From contig NZ_JAHXZR010000001.1 of NCBI RefSeq assembly GCF_019740315.1, positions 868,001 through 932,000 of the forward strand: DNA of 64,000 bases, given 5' to 3'. This stretch comes from Oceanobacter mangrovi. GTDB lineage: Bacteria > Pseudomonadota > Gammaproteobacteria > Pseudomonadales > Oceanobacteraceae. Positions within the stretch are counted from its first letter, which is position 1; each line of letters starts with the position of its first letter. The notes beneath the pieces were generated by a model that worked only from the letters and a program-made list of their open reading frames with translations, searched no databases and was not told the origin of the DNA. Below, piece after piece: positions 36,547-44,296 of the stretch. A program made the translations under genes and the position numbers.

Positions 36547-38338
36547 CGGCTGGCACAAACGGCCGCGGCAGGGTGCGGGCAACTTCGACAAAGCGCAGTT
36601 CGCCGTCGATATCCTTACCCATCACAAAACCAAGCTGTGACCAGTATTCAACCATCTGGGTATCGTCGGCGAAGGCAATGAAGTCACCACGGGTCTGGTC
36701 AAATCCGGTACCGATCCAGGGTTGCTGGTTGGGGGTATCACGGTCCGGGGTCGGAATATCCGAGCCGCTGGCGGCCAGTTTGGCGTAGCGGCTGTTGTAG
36801 TCCGGTGCCTGTTGCAGATAAACAAACTCAGGCCGCTGGGCGGGCCACCACCAGAGTACCCGGTCACCAATCGGTTGCGACGAACACTCGTTGAAGTCGG
36901 CCTGCCAGGGAATCGCCATATAGCGGGTCAAATCGCCGGGCTCCATCGCCTGCGGGGTAAAGCCAAGGCTGAGTGGTCCCATGGTGGGGGCCGCAGCATT
37001 GATGCGCAGCGGGTCGGCAGGCTGGTAGATGGTGCGGTTGCGGGAAATCCAGGTCAGCTCAATACCGGGCGAAAAAGCGCCGCCGACACAGTTGTCGAGA
37101 ATATTGCGGGTCAGCTGGTCGGGCCCGTCGGCGGCCGGGGTTTCGTTCGTGAAATAGCCTTCGGCCCATTGCTGCATAAAGAAGTACTGAGTGTCGGTCA
37201 GGCGCAGGTAATCAGAGGTAAGGGTGCCGTCGATCAGACAGTTATCACCAGCCAGGTACGGCATCATGGTGCGGCCGGCACCGGAGATGAGGGTGTTTTC
37301 ATTGCTGGGTGGACGCAGAATATCGAGAATCCACTGGCGGAAACCCTTGTACTGGTCTTGCTGTGGCGTTGGCAGAATGCCGAGGCTGTCGATGTCGTAG
37401 CTGTGAGCACGTGGTGGAATGGCTGCCACCCAGGTGTAGGTTGCGGCGCGTTCCAGCAAGGGTTTGATTTCGGTCTGGAAGTTGGGCAAATAGCCACTGG
37501 CGCCTTGTTTCCAAAAGCCACTTTCGCAAATTTCGGGGTAACGGCCTTCACGCACTGCGCCGTCGAAAATGGTGTCCCAGAGGGTTACCAGGTTAGGAAT
37601 TTCCGGGGCGTAGGACGGTGGTGCGACCGATACCCAGGCGGGTGAGACCTCGGTGGTGGAGCCATCCTGCCATTCAATGGTGGCGTACACCGGGCCATCG
37701 CCAGTGTCGTCCCACCAGTCGTCGTTGTTGGCGTATTGCTGGATGCCGTGGTTGGCCTTGCCGCTGCCGGAAATACCCAGTCCGCCCAATACCAGCAAGC
37801 GGCCGCTGCCGTCGGTGTGTAATTCCCCCAGCGTGTCGATGCTGTCGGTGGTCGGGAATAACAATGGTGGAGGGAAGTTGGCGCCCTGATAGCCTGCCGG
37901 AACCGTATATTTGTCCAGCATCACCGGGCTGCTGCTGGCGCCGCTGATCTGGCGTGGGCCCGGATCAATAATCAGGCTGTGACGGTCGCTGACCTTGGCG
38001 TTACGCAGCGGGTGATTACTGGCGTAACCATGCTCCCCTTCGTTGGTAGCGAATTCATACCAGCTGGCCTTTTTGTTGGCCATGTGAACGGTCCAGCGGA
38101 TGTCTTTGACGTTCGCCGTCGCCAGCGTGATTTCTTCGCCGTCCTTGTAGATACGGAAGCGGGCTGCCTGACGGCACATACGTCCCTGCTCATCACGGAA
38201 GCCGTCTTCAGTAATTGGCTGGTTGGTATCGGGGTCGATGGGCAGGCCACGGTAAGTTTCTGGACCAATGTAAAACTTGCTGGTGGCGTTGCCGACCCGG
38301 GCAATGCCAATCGGTGGGTAGATCTTGTAATCAGACAT
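36539..38338 (-). CDS. lodA: LodA-like cysteine-tryptophylquinone oxidase
   Basis: 599 residues opening IYPPIGIARVGNATSKFYIGPE, the hallmark N-terminus of LodA-like proteins. Known members are L-lysine epsilon-oxidase (LodA) and glycine oxidase (GoxA), which make ammonia and hydrogen peroxide. The cofactor pair is placed at Cys417 (LDNCVGGAFSPGIE) and Trp478 (IPWQADF), 61 residues apart against 65 in LodA. No classical signal peptide is seen, as in LodA. It lies between the ferritin-like gene and lodB, all on the reverse strand. The substrate cannot be deduced; the acidic residue near the Cys is Asp415 (two before it), which should be compared with the Asp needed for cofactor formation in LodA. 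Confidence 0.85.
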   Translation of the reverse strand: MSDYKIYPPIGIARVGNATSKFYIGPETYRGLPIDPDTNQPITEDGFRDEQGRMCRQAARFRIYKDGEEITLATANVKDIRWTVHMANKKASWYEFATNEGEHGYASNHPLRNAKVSDRHSLIIDPGPRQISGASSSPVMLDKYTVPAGYQGANFPPPLLFPTTDSIDTLGELHTDGSGRLLVLGGLGISGSGKANHGIQQYANNDDWWDDTGDGPVYATIEWQDGSTTEVSPAWVSVAPPSYAPEIPNLVTLWDTIFDGAVREGRYPEICESGFWKQGASGYLPNFQTEIKPLLERAATYTWVAAIPPRAHSYDIDSLGILPTPQQDQYKGFRQWILDILRPPSNENTLISGAGRTMMPYLAGDNCLIDGTLTSDYLRLTDTQYFFMQQWAEGYFTNETPAADGPDQLTRNILDNCVGGAFSPGIELTWISRNRTIYQPADPLRINAAAPTMGPLSLGFTPQAMEPGDLTRYMAIPWQADFNECSSQPIGDRVLWWWPAQRPEFVYLQQAPDYNSRYAKLAASGSDIPTPDRDTPNQQPWIGTGFDQTRGDFIAFADDTQMVEYWSQLGFVMGKDIDGELRFVEVARTLPRPFVPADE

Positions 38339-38355
38339 GGTGAGTTCCCTTCAGA

Positions 38356-39612
38356 TCAAAGCGTGGTGAGGCCCAGTTTCTGGGTCATGTCGGCAATTTC
38401 GATGCTGCTGTACTGCGCCTGTTCAAGCAGGCTTCGCACTGTGGCTGTCGCGCGACTTTCCGGCACTCGCTCAAGCAACTTGTGAATGTCGGCTGGCAGG
38501 TCGGCCGGAGTCACAACGATGTTGTCAGGCAGGCAGCGCCAGGCAGGGGAAGCGTTGGGGCCGACAGCACTGTCGCCATCCATGAGGGCGGGGGTTTGCA
38601 TCATGGCGCGCGCCAGTGATGGCAAGACGCCATGCATGATCGACAGCACAATGTTGAAGTAGGGGTCGGGGGCGCTGGCGTTAAAGGTTTTCTCAAACGC
38701 TCGCAGCATCATGGTGTAGCAGATATCGAACACCTGCGACATCAGTACGGCGTCGTCATTGCTGTAATCGCTGGCTTTGGGGTTGGATATCACCGGGTAA
38801 GAGGCCGGAAAATCAGCAGGCTGGTTGGCGACGCTGCGGAATTTCATGAAATGGCTGAGTTCGTACGGCGTGCCGGTGATCGGGCCGTAGGTTCCGTCGG
38901 TGCGCTTGCCATAGTGGTTGTAGCTGCCGTATTGCTGGATCGGTATCAGTGGGGCTTCTGGCGGTACTGTGCCTTCGCCCTGTTTGACGATCTCATTCAC
39001 GGCGGCGTGGAAGCTGTCCTTGTTGAGCACCGGGTTGACGTTACCGCCGAACTTGCCGAGGTAAATATCAGTGCGCTGGCGGCCTGGCCAGCTGCTGGAT
39101 GGCTCAAACGGATTGCCGGGGTAGGCATCGACGGCGTCGACCAGCGCCTGATACAGCTGGGCGATGCTGTCGTAGTTGCTGCCCTGCGCTGGTGCTCCCA
39201 GTGGTGCCGGAGTCTCGATGGCTTCATAGACGTTGCTGAAGACGTCTGGCGAGGCCCGATACAGGCCCAGATAAGGCGTGGTAGCGGGATTGGCTTGTGG
39301 CAGGTAACCGGGATACACAGGTGCCGCAGCCCCGGTAAATACTGGCAAGCCGCCGAGCCCGACCAGAATATTGGCAGCCTGGTTGACGTGGAACATCTCT
39401 TCCATCACCACACTGCGCAGCGTCTGGTAAGCATAACTGCTGGTGTCACTGATGGAATAGAGGCCGCTGAGATACACAGGAATGGTGGTGAATTCCACCT
39501 GCAGGGCCAGCTGGGCAGCCGCCTGCAAATCATCCAGTGAGGTATCGTCGCTATAAAGACGGCTGAACAGGCCGTGAAAGGCCTTATTGGAAACTGTGTC
39601 GCTGTTCGACAT
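38356..39612 (-). CDS. Ferritin-like protein related to the C-terminal domain of VioB/RebD
   Basis: 418 residues. The region ALQVEFTTIPVYLSGLYSI ... VVMEEMFHVNQAANILVGLGGLPVF resembles the ferritin-like half of VioB (violacein) and RebD, which dimerise imine products of amino-acid oxidases. Candidate metal ligands: Glu40, Glu72 and His75 (EEMFH), and Glu251 and His254 (YELSHF; VioB has YEHSHF here). It lacks the long N-terminal domain of VioB. AGGAG lies 8 bases before the ATG at 39612. It is encoded 17 bases upstream of the LodA-like oxidase, which would supply an imine. The family resemblance is seen in sequence; a coupling function is inference. Confidence 0.75.
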   Translation of the reverse strand: MSNSDTVSNKAFHGLFSRLYSDDTSLDDLQAAAQLALQVEFTTIPVYLSGLYSISDTSSYAYQTLRSVVMEEMFHVNQAANILVGLGGLPVFTGAAAPVYPGYLPQANPATTPYLGLYRASPDVFSNVYEAIETPAPLGAPAQGSNYDSIAQLYQALVDAVDAYPGNPFEPSSSWPGRQRTDIYLGKFGGNVNPVLNKDSFHAAVNEIVKQGEGTVPPEAPLIPIQQYGSYNHYGKRTDGTYGPITGTPYELSHFMKFRSVANQPADFPASYPVISNPKASDYSNDDAVLMSQVFDICYTMMLRAFEKTFNASAPDPYFNIVLSIMHGVLPSLARAMMQTPALMDGDSAVGPNASPAWRCLPDNIVVTPADLPADIHKLLERVPESRATATVRSLLEQAQYSSIEIADMTQKLGLTTL

Positions 39613-39652
39613 GGGTCCATCTCCTTATGTCTGGATTAACCAGGCGCTGTGA

Positions 39653-40729
39653 TCAGGCTTTCTTCCTGAGGGTGTTGACCTGAATGTGTGGCCAGCGGGT
39701 GGTGCCGCCGTCGGTACCAAACTGGAATTCGAAGAATTGGATCTGCTCATATTGCAGCTGCAGGATTTCCTCACCGTTTTCTTCGATGGTTTCAATCCAG
39801 AGGCGGAACTGCATTTCCCGGATCGGCGTAAAACGCTGCACAAACGGGGTATTGAGAACACCACCCTGGGCGCCGCCGGTTTGTTCGGTCGCCATGGTCA
39901 GCAAGGTGTAGCTTTTGACGTTCTGGCTGCTCAGCACATCGCGCAGTTTGAGATCTGGGCGTACCGAATACGGGTACAGCTCATGGGCCAGAATCCGCTG
40001 GGTGTAGGTGCGGTTACCACTGGGGTCGGTATCTGGCAGGCTCTTGTCGTCGACCCAGGCTGGCGCTGGCTGATCAAGATTGATGGGGTTCGACGGAGAG
40101 GCTCCGGCGCCGCCCATGCTGTCTGAAATTGCCAGATGCGCGGGATCCCAGGTGGCATCGCCAGTGGGGAATTCAGGAGCGCCGGTGGTTGGGCCGGATT
40201 GCTTGCCAAACAGCAACACAGTGCTGCCATGGGGAATGGTGCCGCTGCGGGAAACCTGATAGTTGGGCACATATTGCGGGCCGTTGGAGCCATCACCGGA
40301 ACGCATTTCCGGAAAACCTATGTCTTCCATAATGGAGTCGTCGTCAGCCGGATGGTTGTAGACATCACTGAGCCACAGATACATGCCGTTTTCGACGTGT
40401 AACAGGCCGCCGTTGAGGTCCTTGATCTGCTGTTCATATTGCACCGCACCGCAGAATTGCTCGTTGGTGCCACCACGGTTACGCACCCCGCCGGGTACCA
40501 GAGTGAAGGTCAGCTCTTCGGTGTAGTTTTCACAGAGGAAATGGAATTTGCCGGGAAGGGTTTCCGAGTTGGAACCGGGGGATGGCATACAGGTGGTGTG
40601 AATCCCCCAGCCTGCGGTGGTGTTGTCGGGATTGACGTTGACCCAGGTACCGGCCAGTTGCGCCAGCACGCCATAGTCGGCTGGCTGCTCGAGCACGTCC
40701 GGGGTGTAACGGGGATAGTTGTCCGACAT
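39653..40729 (-). CDS. Uncharacterised 358-residue protein of the LodA-like operon
   Basis: First gene of the reverse-strand four-gene cluster, with AAGGAG before the ATG at 40729. No signal peptide or membrane span. The sequence is beta-rich, with LAGTWVNVNPDN near residue 27 (reminiscent of calycin/lipocalin or FABP-like barrels that start GxW), KFHFLCENYTEELTFTLVPGG, a Pro/Gly-rich middle, and a C-terminal half with QFRLWIETIEENGEEILQLQYEQIQFFEFQF. I cannot name a family with confidence. A small-ligand or heme-binding barrel is possible from the LAGTW start, but no heme ligand can be assigned. Its 40-base spacing from the ferritin-like gene suggests co-expression. Confidence 0.55.
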   Translation of the reverse strand: MSDNYPRYTPDVLEQPADYGVLAQLAGTWVNVNPDNTTAGWGIHTTCMPSPGSNSETLPGKFHFLCENYTEELTFTLVPGGVRNRGGTNEQFCGAVQYEQQIKDLNGGLLHVENGMYLWLSDVYNHPADDDSIMEDIGFPEMRSGDGSNGPQYVPNYQVSRSGTIPHGSTVLLFGKQSGPTTGAPEFPTGDATWDPAHLAISDSMGGAGASPSNPINLDQPAPAWVDDKSLPDTDPSGNRTYTQRILAHELYPYSVRPDLKLRDVLSSQNVKSYTLLTMATEQTGGAQGGVLNTPFVQRFTPIREMQFRLWIETIEENGEEILQLQYEQIQFFEFQFGTDGGTTRWPHIQVNTLRKKA

Positions 40730-41264
40730 ATCTTGCTCCTTGATGTTGTTGTAATTCTCACGATGGCCAGGGCTGGCTCATCCAGTGATCAATCCATGCG
40801 GCACAGCGGTTTGCGGCTGTGATTACAACTTCTGGATACAACTGATCGGTGCTCACGGTGGTTGATTGCTCGGCTGCCGGTATTCGTGCTGGATTGCCAG
40901 GCTGGAATACAGATAGGTGAATACAGCCGGATTGTTCCTCCTGTTAAAAAAGAATGTGTATTACTGATGGGATTTAATGTTAACTATTGAGAATAATTTT
41001 ATAAGCTGATGTCCAAAGGCTACTGAAAAAATATAAGCGAAGAAAGGACATAATCTGACGAGCTTCATACTTATATCAGCACTTTTTATAAACTCAGCTT
41101 TAAGTATTAGACCCGTTTTACCATTTGCTGTTGAGTGACGCAGAACCGGGAAGACTACGCGCCATAGTGAGGATTTCTGAGGGTGTTAACGTGATTTTGA
41201 TGACAGTTTTTTACATATCAAAAGTGGAAATCATCTCGGCGTCAATGGCACCTGGCGTTTTCTT
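40730..41264. other. AT-rich intergenic region upstream of the LodA-like operon
   Basis: About 530 bases, markedly more AT-rich than the flanking genes, especially 40940-41110. It must contain the promoter of the reverse-strand operon, but no clear operator palindrome was recognised. The composition suggests silencing by the H-NS/MvaT-like protein or recent acquisition. Confidence 0.4.
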
Positions 41265-41459
41265 GTGACGGATATATTTCAAATATTCCAGATTGTTAAA
41301 TATTCAGGTGATGAGATTCCTGAATGCGGGGAGTTATATCAATCAAATAATTTATTGATTTTCAAAATGATTAATAAAGGGAAACATGAAAGGCTGGTTA
41401 TTCGGTTGGTGTATGGCCAGATTTATGTCCGGGTCTTCAGTGGTTCGCCAGCAGAATAA
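41265..41459 (+). CDS. Small hypothetical protein, doubtful
   Basis: A 64-residue open frame from a GTG, in AT-rich DNA between the LodA-like operon and an AraC gene. The residues look protein-like (mixed charged/hydrophobic, ending VIRLVYGQIYVRVFSGSPAE), but there is no ribosome site and no recognised family. It could be a remnant of a longer gene. Confidence 0.25.
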   Translation: MTDIFQIFQIVKYSGDEIPECGELYQSNNLLIFKMINKGKHERLVIRLVYGQIYVRVFSGSPAE

Positions 41460-41471
41460 TGTCCGGAGGAT

Positions 41472-41541
41472 CTGATCCCTGATCCCTGATCCCGTTAATC
41501 TCTGACGTTGTTAATTTCAGGTGCTGTTAATCTCAGGCGCT
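41472..41541. repeat. Two short tandem arrays at the 3' end of the AraC gene
   Basis: CTGATCC repeated three times (41472-41492), followed by three 16-bp units beginning GTTAATYTC (41494-41509, 41510-41525, 41526-41541). The third unit contains the stop codon of the reverse-strand AraC gene. Confidence 0.75.
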
Positions 41542-42429
41542 GTGCCATGGCCAGCTGGCCAGACTGCCCGGTTGCAAGGTTATCAAAGAGGGATGGCCAA
41601 AATGCCGAATCCGCTGCAGGTAGTCTTGCTGTTGCACCTGGCCCTGATAATCCGCCGGGGTGGCATTGACGCATTTCTTGAATTCCCGCAGGAAGTGCGA
41701 CTGGTCACTGAAGCCAAGGTCTGAAGCCAGCGCCGAGAACACCACATCCTGCTGATGGTTGATGTCGTACACCGCTGACTGGCAGCGGACAATACGACTG
41801 AAGGCCTTCGGTGACATGCCAAGATCGTCGATAAACTGGCGGTGCAGGGTACGACGGCTGCGGCCGGTTTGTTCGGCAAGTTGCTGGATCTGGATATTGC
41901 CCTTGTGCTGGCAAATACGCTGCATGGACTCCAGCGTCAGTGCCGATGGCTGGCGGTTGTGAAAGCTGCGGAAAAAATGTTCAAACAAGCGGCTCTGGGC
42001 CAGTACCTGTGGCTCGTTACTGATCTGTTCAATCATCTCGCGGGCGTGCGGCAGTAACTCCAGCAGGTTGATCTCGTGATCGACCAGCTGATCTGCTGCC
42101 AGATTCAGAAAATCAGGTATCACCCCAAACGCGAATCGCACACCAAAGTATCTGTGGTGGTCCTGCAATTGGGCACAGCGGGCTTCCAGTGTGGTGCCAC
42201 AAACCCGGGCGCTGGGCTGTTCACTGTTGCAGTCAAAGACGATATCAACACAGCCATCGGGAATGGCAAACGCCAGGCCGTTCTGGTGGTTGGCTTCAAA
42301 ACTGTAGAAGTGGGATATCGCCGGATTGTCCGAAATGACCAGGTCATAATGGGTCGCAGCATTGAGCACAAACCAGGGTTGTTTGGAGAGAATTCCCGCA
42401 ACCTGCCTGCGATACACGTCATTTGCCAT
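41533..42429 (-). CDS. AraC-family transcriptional regulator
   Basis: 298 residues: an N-terminal sensing part with FAIPDGCVDIVFDCN, a motif found in a common AraC subfamily (DUF6597-like N-terminus), and a C-terminal double helix-turn-helix with IQQLAEQTGRSRRTLHRQFIDDLGMSPKAFSRIVR and SALASDLGFSDQSHFLREFKKCVNATPADY. It is divergent from the ornithine-cyclodeaminase-family gene with a 183-base shared promoter, so it is the likely activator of that catabolic operon. Confidence 0.9.
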   Translation of the reverse strand: MANDVYRRQVAGILSKQPWFVLNAATHYDLVISDNPAISHFYSFEANHQNGLAFAIPDGCVDIVFDCNSEQPSARVCGTTLEARCAQLQDHHRYFGVRFAFGVIPDFLNLAADQLVDHEINLLELLPHAREMIEQISNEPQVLAQSRLFEHFFRSFHNRQPSALTLESMQRICQHKGNIQIQQLAEQTGRSRRTLHRQFIDDLGMSPKAFSRIVRCQSAVYDINHQQDVVFSALASDLGFSDQSHFLREFKKCVNATPADYQGQVQQQDYLQRIRHFGHPSLITLQPGSLASWPWHSA

Positions 42430-42612
42430 GATTTTTCCACCTGCTTCTGGTCATGTATTCACCTCCGGGCGCTGTCCCAAATATTCAATACAGCTTGTGG
42501 GGGGCTAAATAGCATCGGTCATCACTGCTGCAGCCGTTTTTGGTGTGCAGTGCGAATTCAGCAGTTTAGTGATGGGGCAGTCGCCGTTTGCTGGCCGCCC
42601 AGAGGTAACCCG

Positions 42613-43752
42613 ATGTCCGAGAATACCAAGATCGATTTTATTTACTTGTCTGAGAGTGACATGATCGCCGCGGGCGTAACTGACATGCCTGCCTGTGTAG
42701 ACACAATGGAAGAAATGTTTGTGTTGCTGCACCAGGGTGACTACCGCATGGCCGGTCCCAACAGTGACTCCCACGGCGCCATGATCTCCTTCCCGGAACA
42801 GTCGCCATTCCCGACCATGCCAAAACCTACCGCTGACCGTCGTCTGATGGCGATGCCAGCCTATCTGGGTGGTGACTTTCAGACCTGCGGCGTGAAGTGG
42901 TATGGCTCCAACATTGCCAACCGCGAAAAAGGCCTGCCTCGTTCGATCCTGATGATGACGCTCAGTGATATTGATACCGGTGCGCCACTGGCTCATATGT
43001 CTGCCAACCTGCTGTCGGCTTACCGTACCGGTGCCATTCCCGGCGTGGGTGCCCGTCACCTGGCGCGCAAGGATTCCCGTGTCATTGGCCTGCTGGGGCC
43101 GGGTGTGATGGGTAAAACCACCGTTGCTTCCTTCATCGCCGCTTGTCCGCAAGTTGACACCATCAAGGTCAAGGGCCGTGGCCAGAAGAGTCTCGATGAC
43201 TTCATTGGCTGGGTGAAAAAGGAATTCCCGCAAGTCAGCAATATTCAGGTGGTCGACAGCATTGAAGCCGTGGTGCGGGACTCCGACCTGGTGTCCTACT
43301 GCAATTCCGGCGAAGTCGGCGATCCCAATACCTACCCGATTGTGAAGCGTGAATGGATCAAGCCGGGTGCCTTCCTGGCCATGCCTGCCAGCTGCAGCCT
43401 CGACGACGGCATGAGTGGTGCCGATGTCCGCAAGGTGATGGACAGCATTGGGCTGTACCAGACCTGGTACGAAGAAGTGCCGAAACCAAGCCATCACGTG
43501 ATCCCGCTGGTGGGGATGCGGTTTATGGACATGATCGCTGACGGCCAGATGCAAAAAGACGAGCTCGAAGACCTCGGTGCCATCGTGGCCGGTGACAGCC
43601 CGGCACGCCGCAACGACGACGAAATCATCATTATGTCGGTCGGTGGCATGCCGGTCGAAGACGTCGCCTGGGCCACCAAAATCTACCGCACCGCCCTTGA
43701 GAAGGGCATCGGCGTCAAACTCAACCTGTGGGACGAGCCAGCTCTGCGCTGA
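42613..43752 (+). CDS. Ornithine cyclodeaminase/mu-crystallin family protein
   Basis: 379 residues. The NAD-binding motif appears in SRVIGLLGPGVMGKTTVASF after the family's RTGAIPGVGARHLARK; substrate-side residues lie in YLGGDFQTCGVKWYGSN. Family members are ornithine cyclodeaminases, ketimine reductases or pyrroline-carboxylate reductases; related proteins are sometimes labelled tyramine oxidase subunit B, a name I do not adopt. GAGGT 6 bases before the ATG sets the start; a longer in-frame opening upstream covers the promoter region. It is the first gene of an operon with Rid, a DadA-like FAD enzyme and a permease, which points to imine chemistry in amino-acid catabolism. Confidence 0.8.
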   Translation: MSENTKIDFIYLSESDMIAAGVTDMPACVDTMEEMFVLLHQGDYRMAGPNSDSHGAMISFPEQSPFPTMPKPTADRRLMAMPAYLGGDFQTCGVKWYGSNIANREKGLPRSILMMTLSDIDTGAPLAHMSANLLSAYRTGAIPGVGARHLARKDSRVIGLLGPGVMGKTTVASFIAACPQVDTIKVKGRGQKSLDDFIGWVKKEFPQVSNIQVVDSIEAVVRDSDLVSYCNSGEVGDPNTYPIVKREWIKPGAFLAMPASCSLDDGMSGADVRKVMDSIGLYQTWYEEVPKPSHHVIPLVGMRFMDMIADGQMQKDELEDLGAIVAGDSPARRNDDEIIIMSVGGMPVEDVAWATKIYRTALEKGIGVKLNLWDEPALR

Positions 43753-43825
43753 TTGATTCCACCCCATCCTTATATCAGCAAGGCCGGCCAGCAGGTCGGA
43801 CTTGCTTCAGTTCAAGAGTAAGAAA

Positions 43826-44242
43826 ATGACCCGAATTCTGAAAGTCAAAACCGGTGGCAAGTTCGAGGAAGTCGCCAGCTATTCTCGTGTGGTTGCTGTT
43901 GATGACTGGATTTTTGTATCCAATACCGCCGGTCGCGATCCACAAACCGGGGAGTTCTCCGAAGACCCGATTGCCCAGGCCAAAGTGGTGTTCGACAACA
44001 TCGAAAGAGCCCTGGCGGCGGTTGATGCCAGCCTGCAGGACGTGGTGATGTCGCGCGTGTTTATCCAGCAACCTGAACACATTCACCAGGTGATGGAGTT
44101 TATCGGCAGCAAATTCCGCGGTGTTGACCCGGCAACCACGGCTACCTGCCCACCGCTGGGGTCCAGCCAGTACCTGGTGGAAATCGAAGTGACTGCATTC
44201 CGTGGCGCATCGAAAGCCGATATCGAATACATCAACATCTAA
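43826..44242 (+). CDS. Rid-family (YjgF/UK114) protein, non-archetypal
   Basis: 138 residues with the Rid trimer fold: VVAVDDWIFVSNTAGRDPQTGEF, AKVVFDNIERALAAVDASLQDVV and YLVEIEVTAF. The Arg that binds the imine carboxylate in RidA (four residues before the Glu of VEV) appears to be Gln here, placing it among Rid subfamilies outside archetypal RidA. It probably deals with an imine made by the FAD enzyme encoded next. AAGAGTAAG precedes the ATG at 43826. Confidence 0.85.
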   Translation: MTRILKVKTGGKFEEVASYSRVVAVDDWIFVSNTAGRDPQTGEFSEDPIAQAKVVFDNIERALAAVDASLQDVVMSRVFIQQPEHIHQVMEFIGSKFRGVDPATTATCPPLGSSQYLVEIEVTAFRGASKADIEYINI

Positions 44243-44296
44243 TAATCCGGCGCCGGGTATGCAGAAATACCCGGCTCCCTGCTGGAGATTCATTCC

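Noticed and set aside
42076-42612. N-terminal extension of the cyclodeaminase-family protein
   Set aside because: It lies opposite the AraC gene and through the promoter; the ATG at 42613 has a good ribosome site.
42613-43752. Label tyramine oxidase subunit B for the cyclodeaminase-family protein
   Set aside because: Nothing in the sequence shows amine oxidase activity; the family name is safer.
42505-43767. Reverse-strand open frame of about 420 codons opposite the cyclodeaminase-family gene
   Set aside because: His-rich antisense shadow without a domain.
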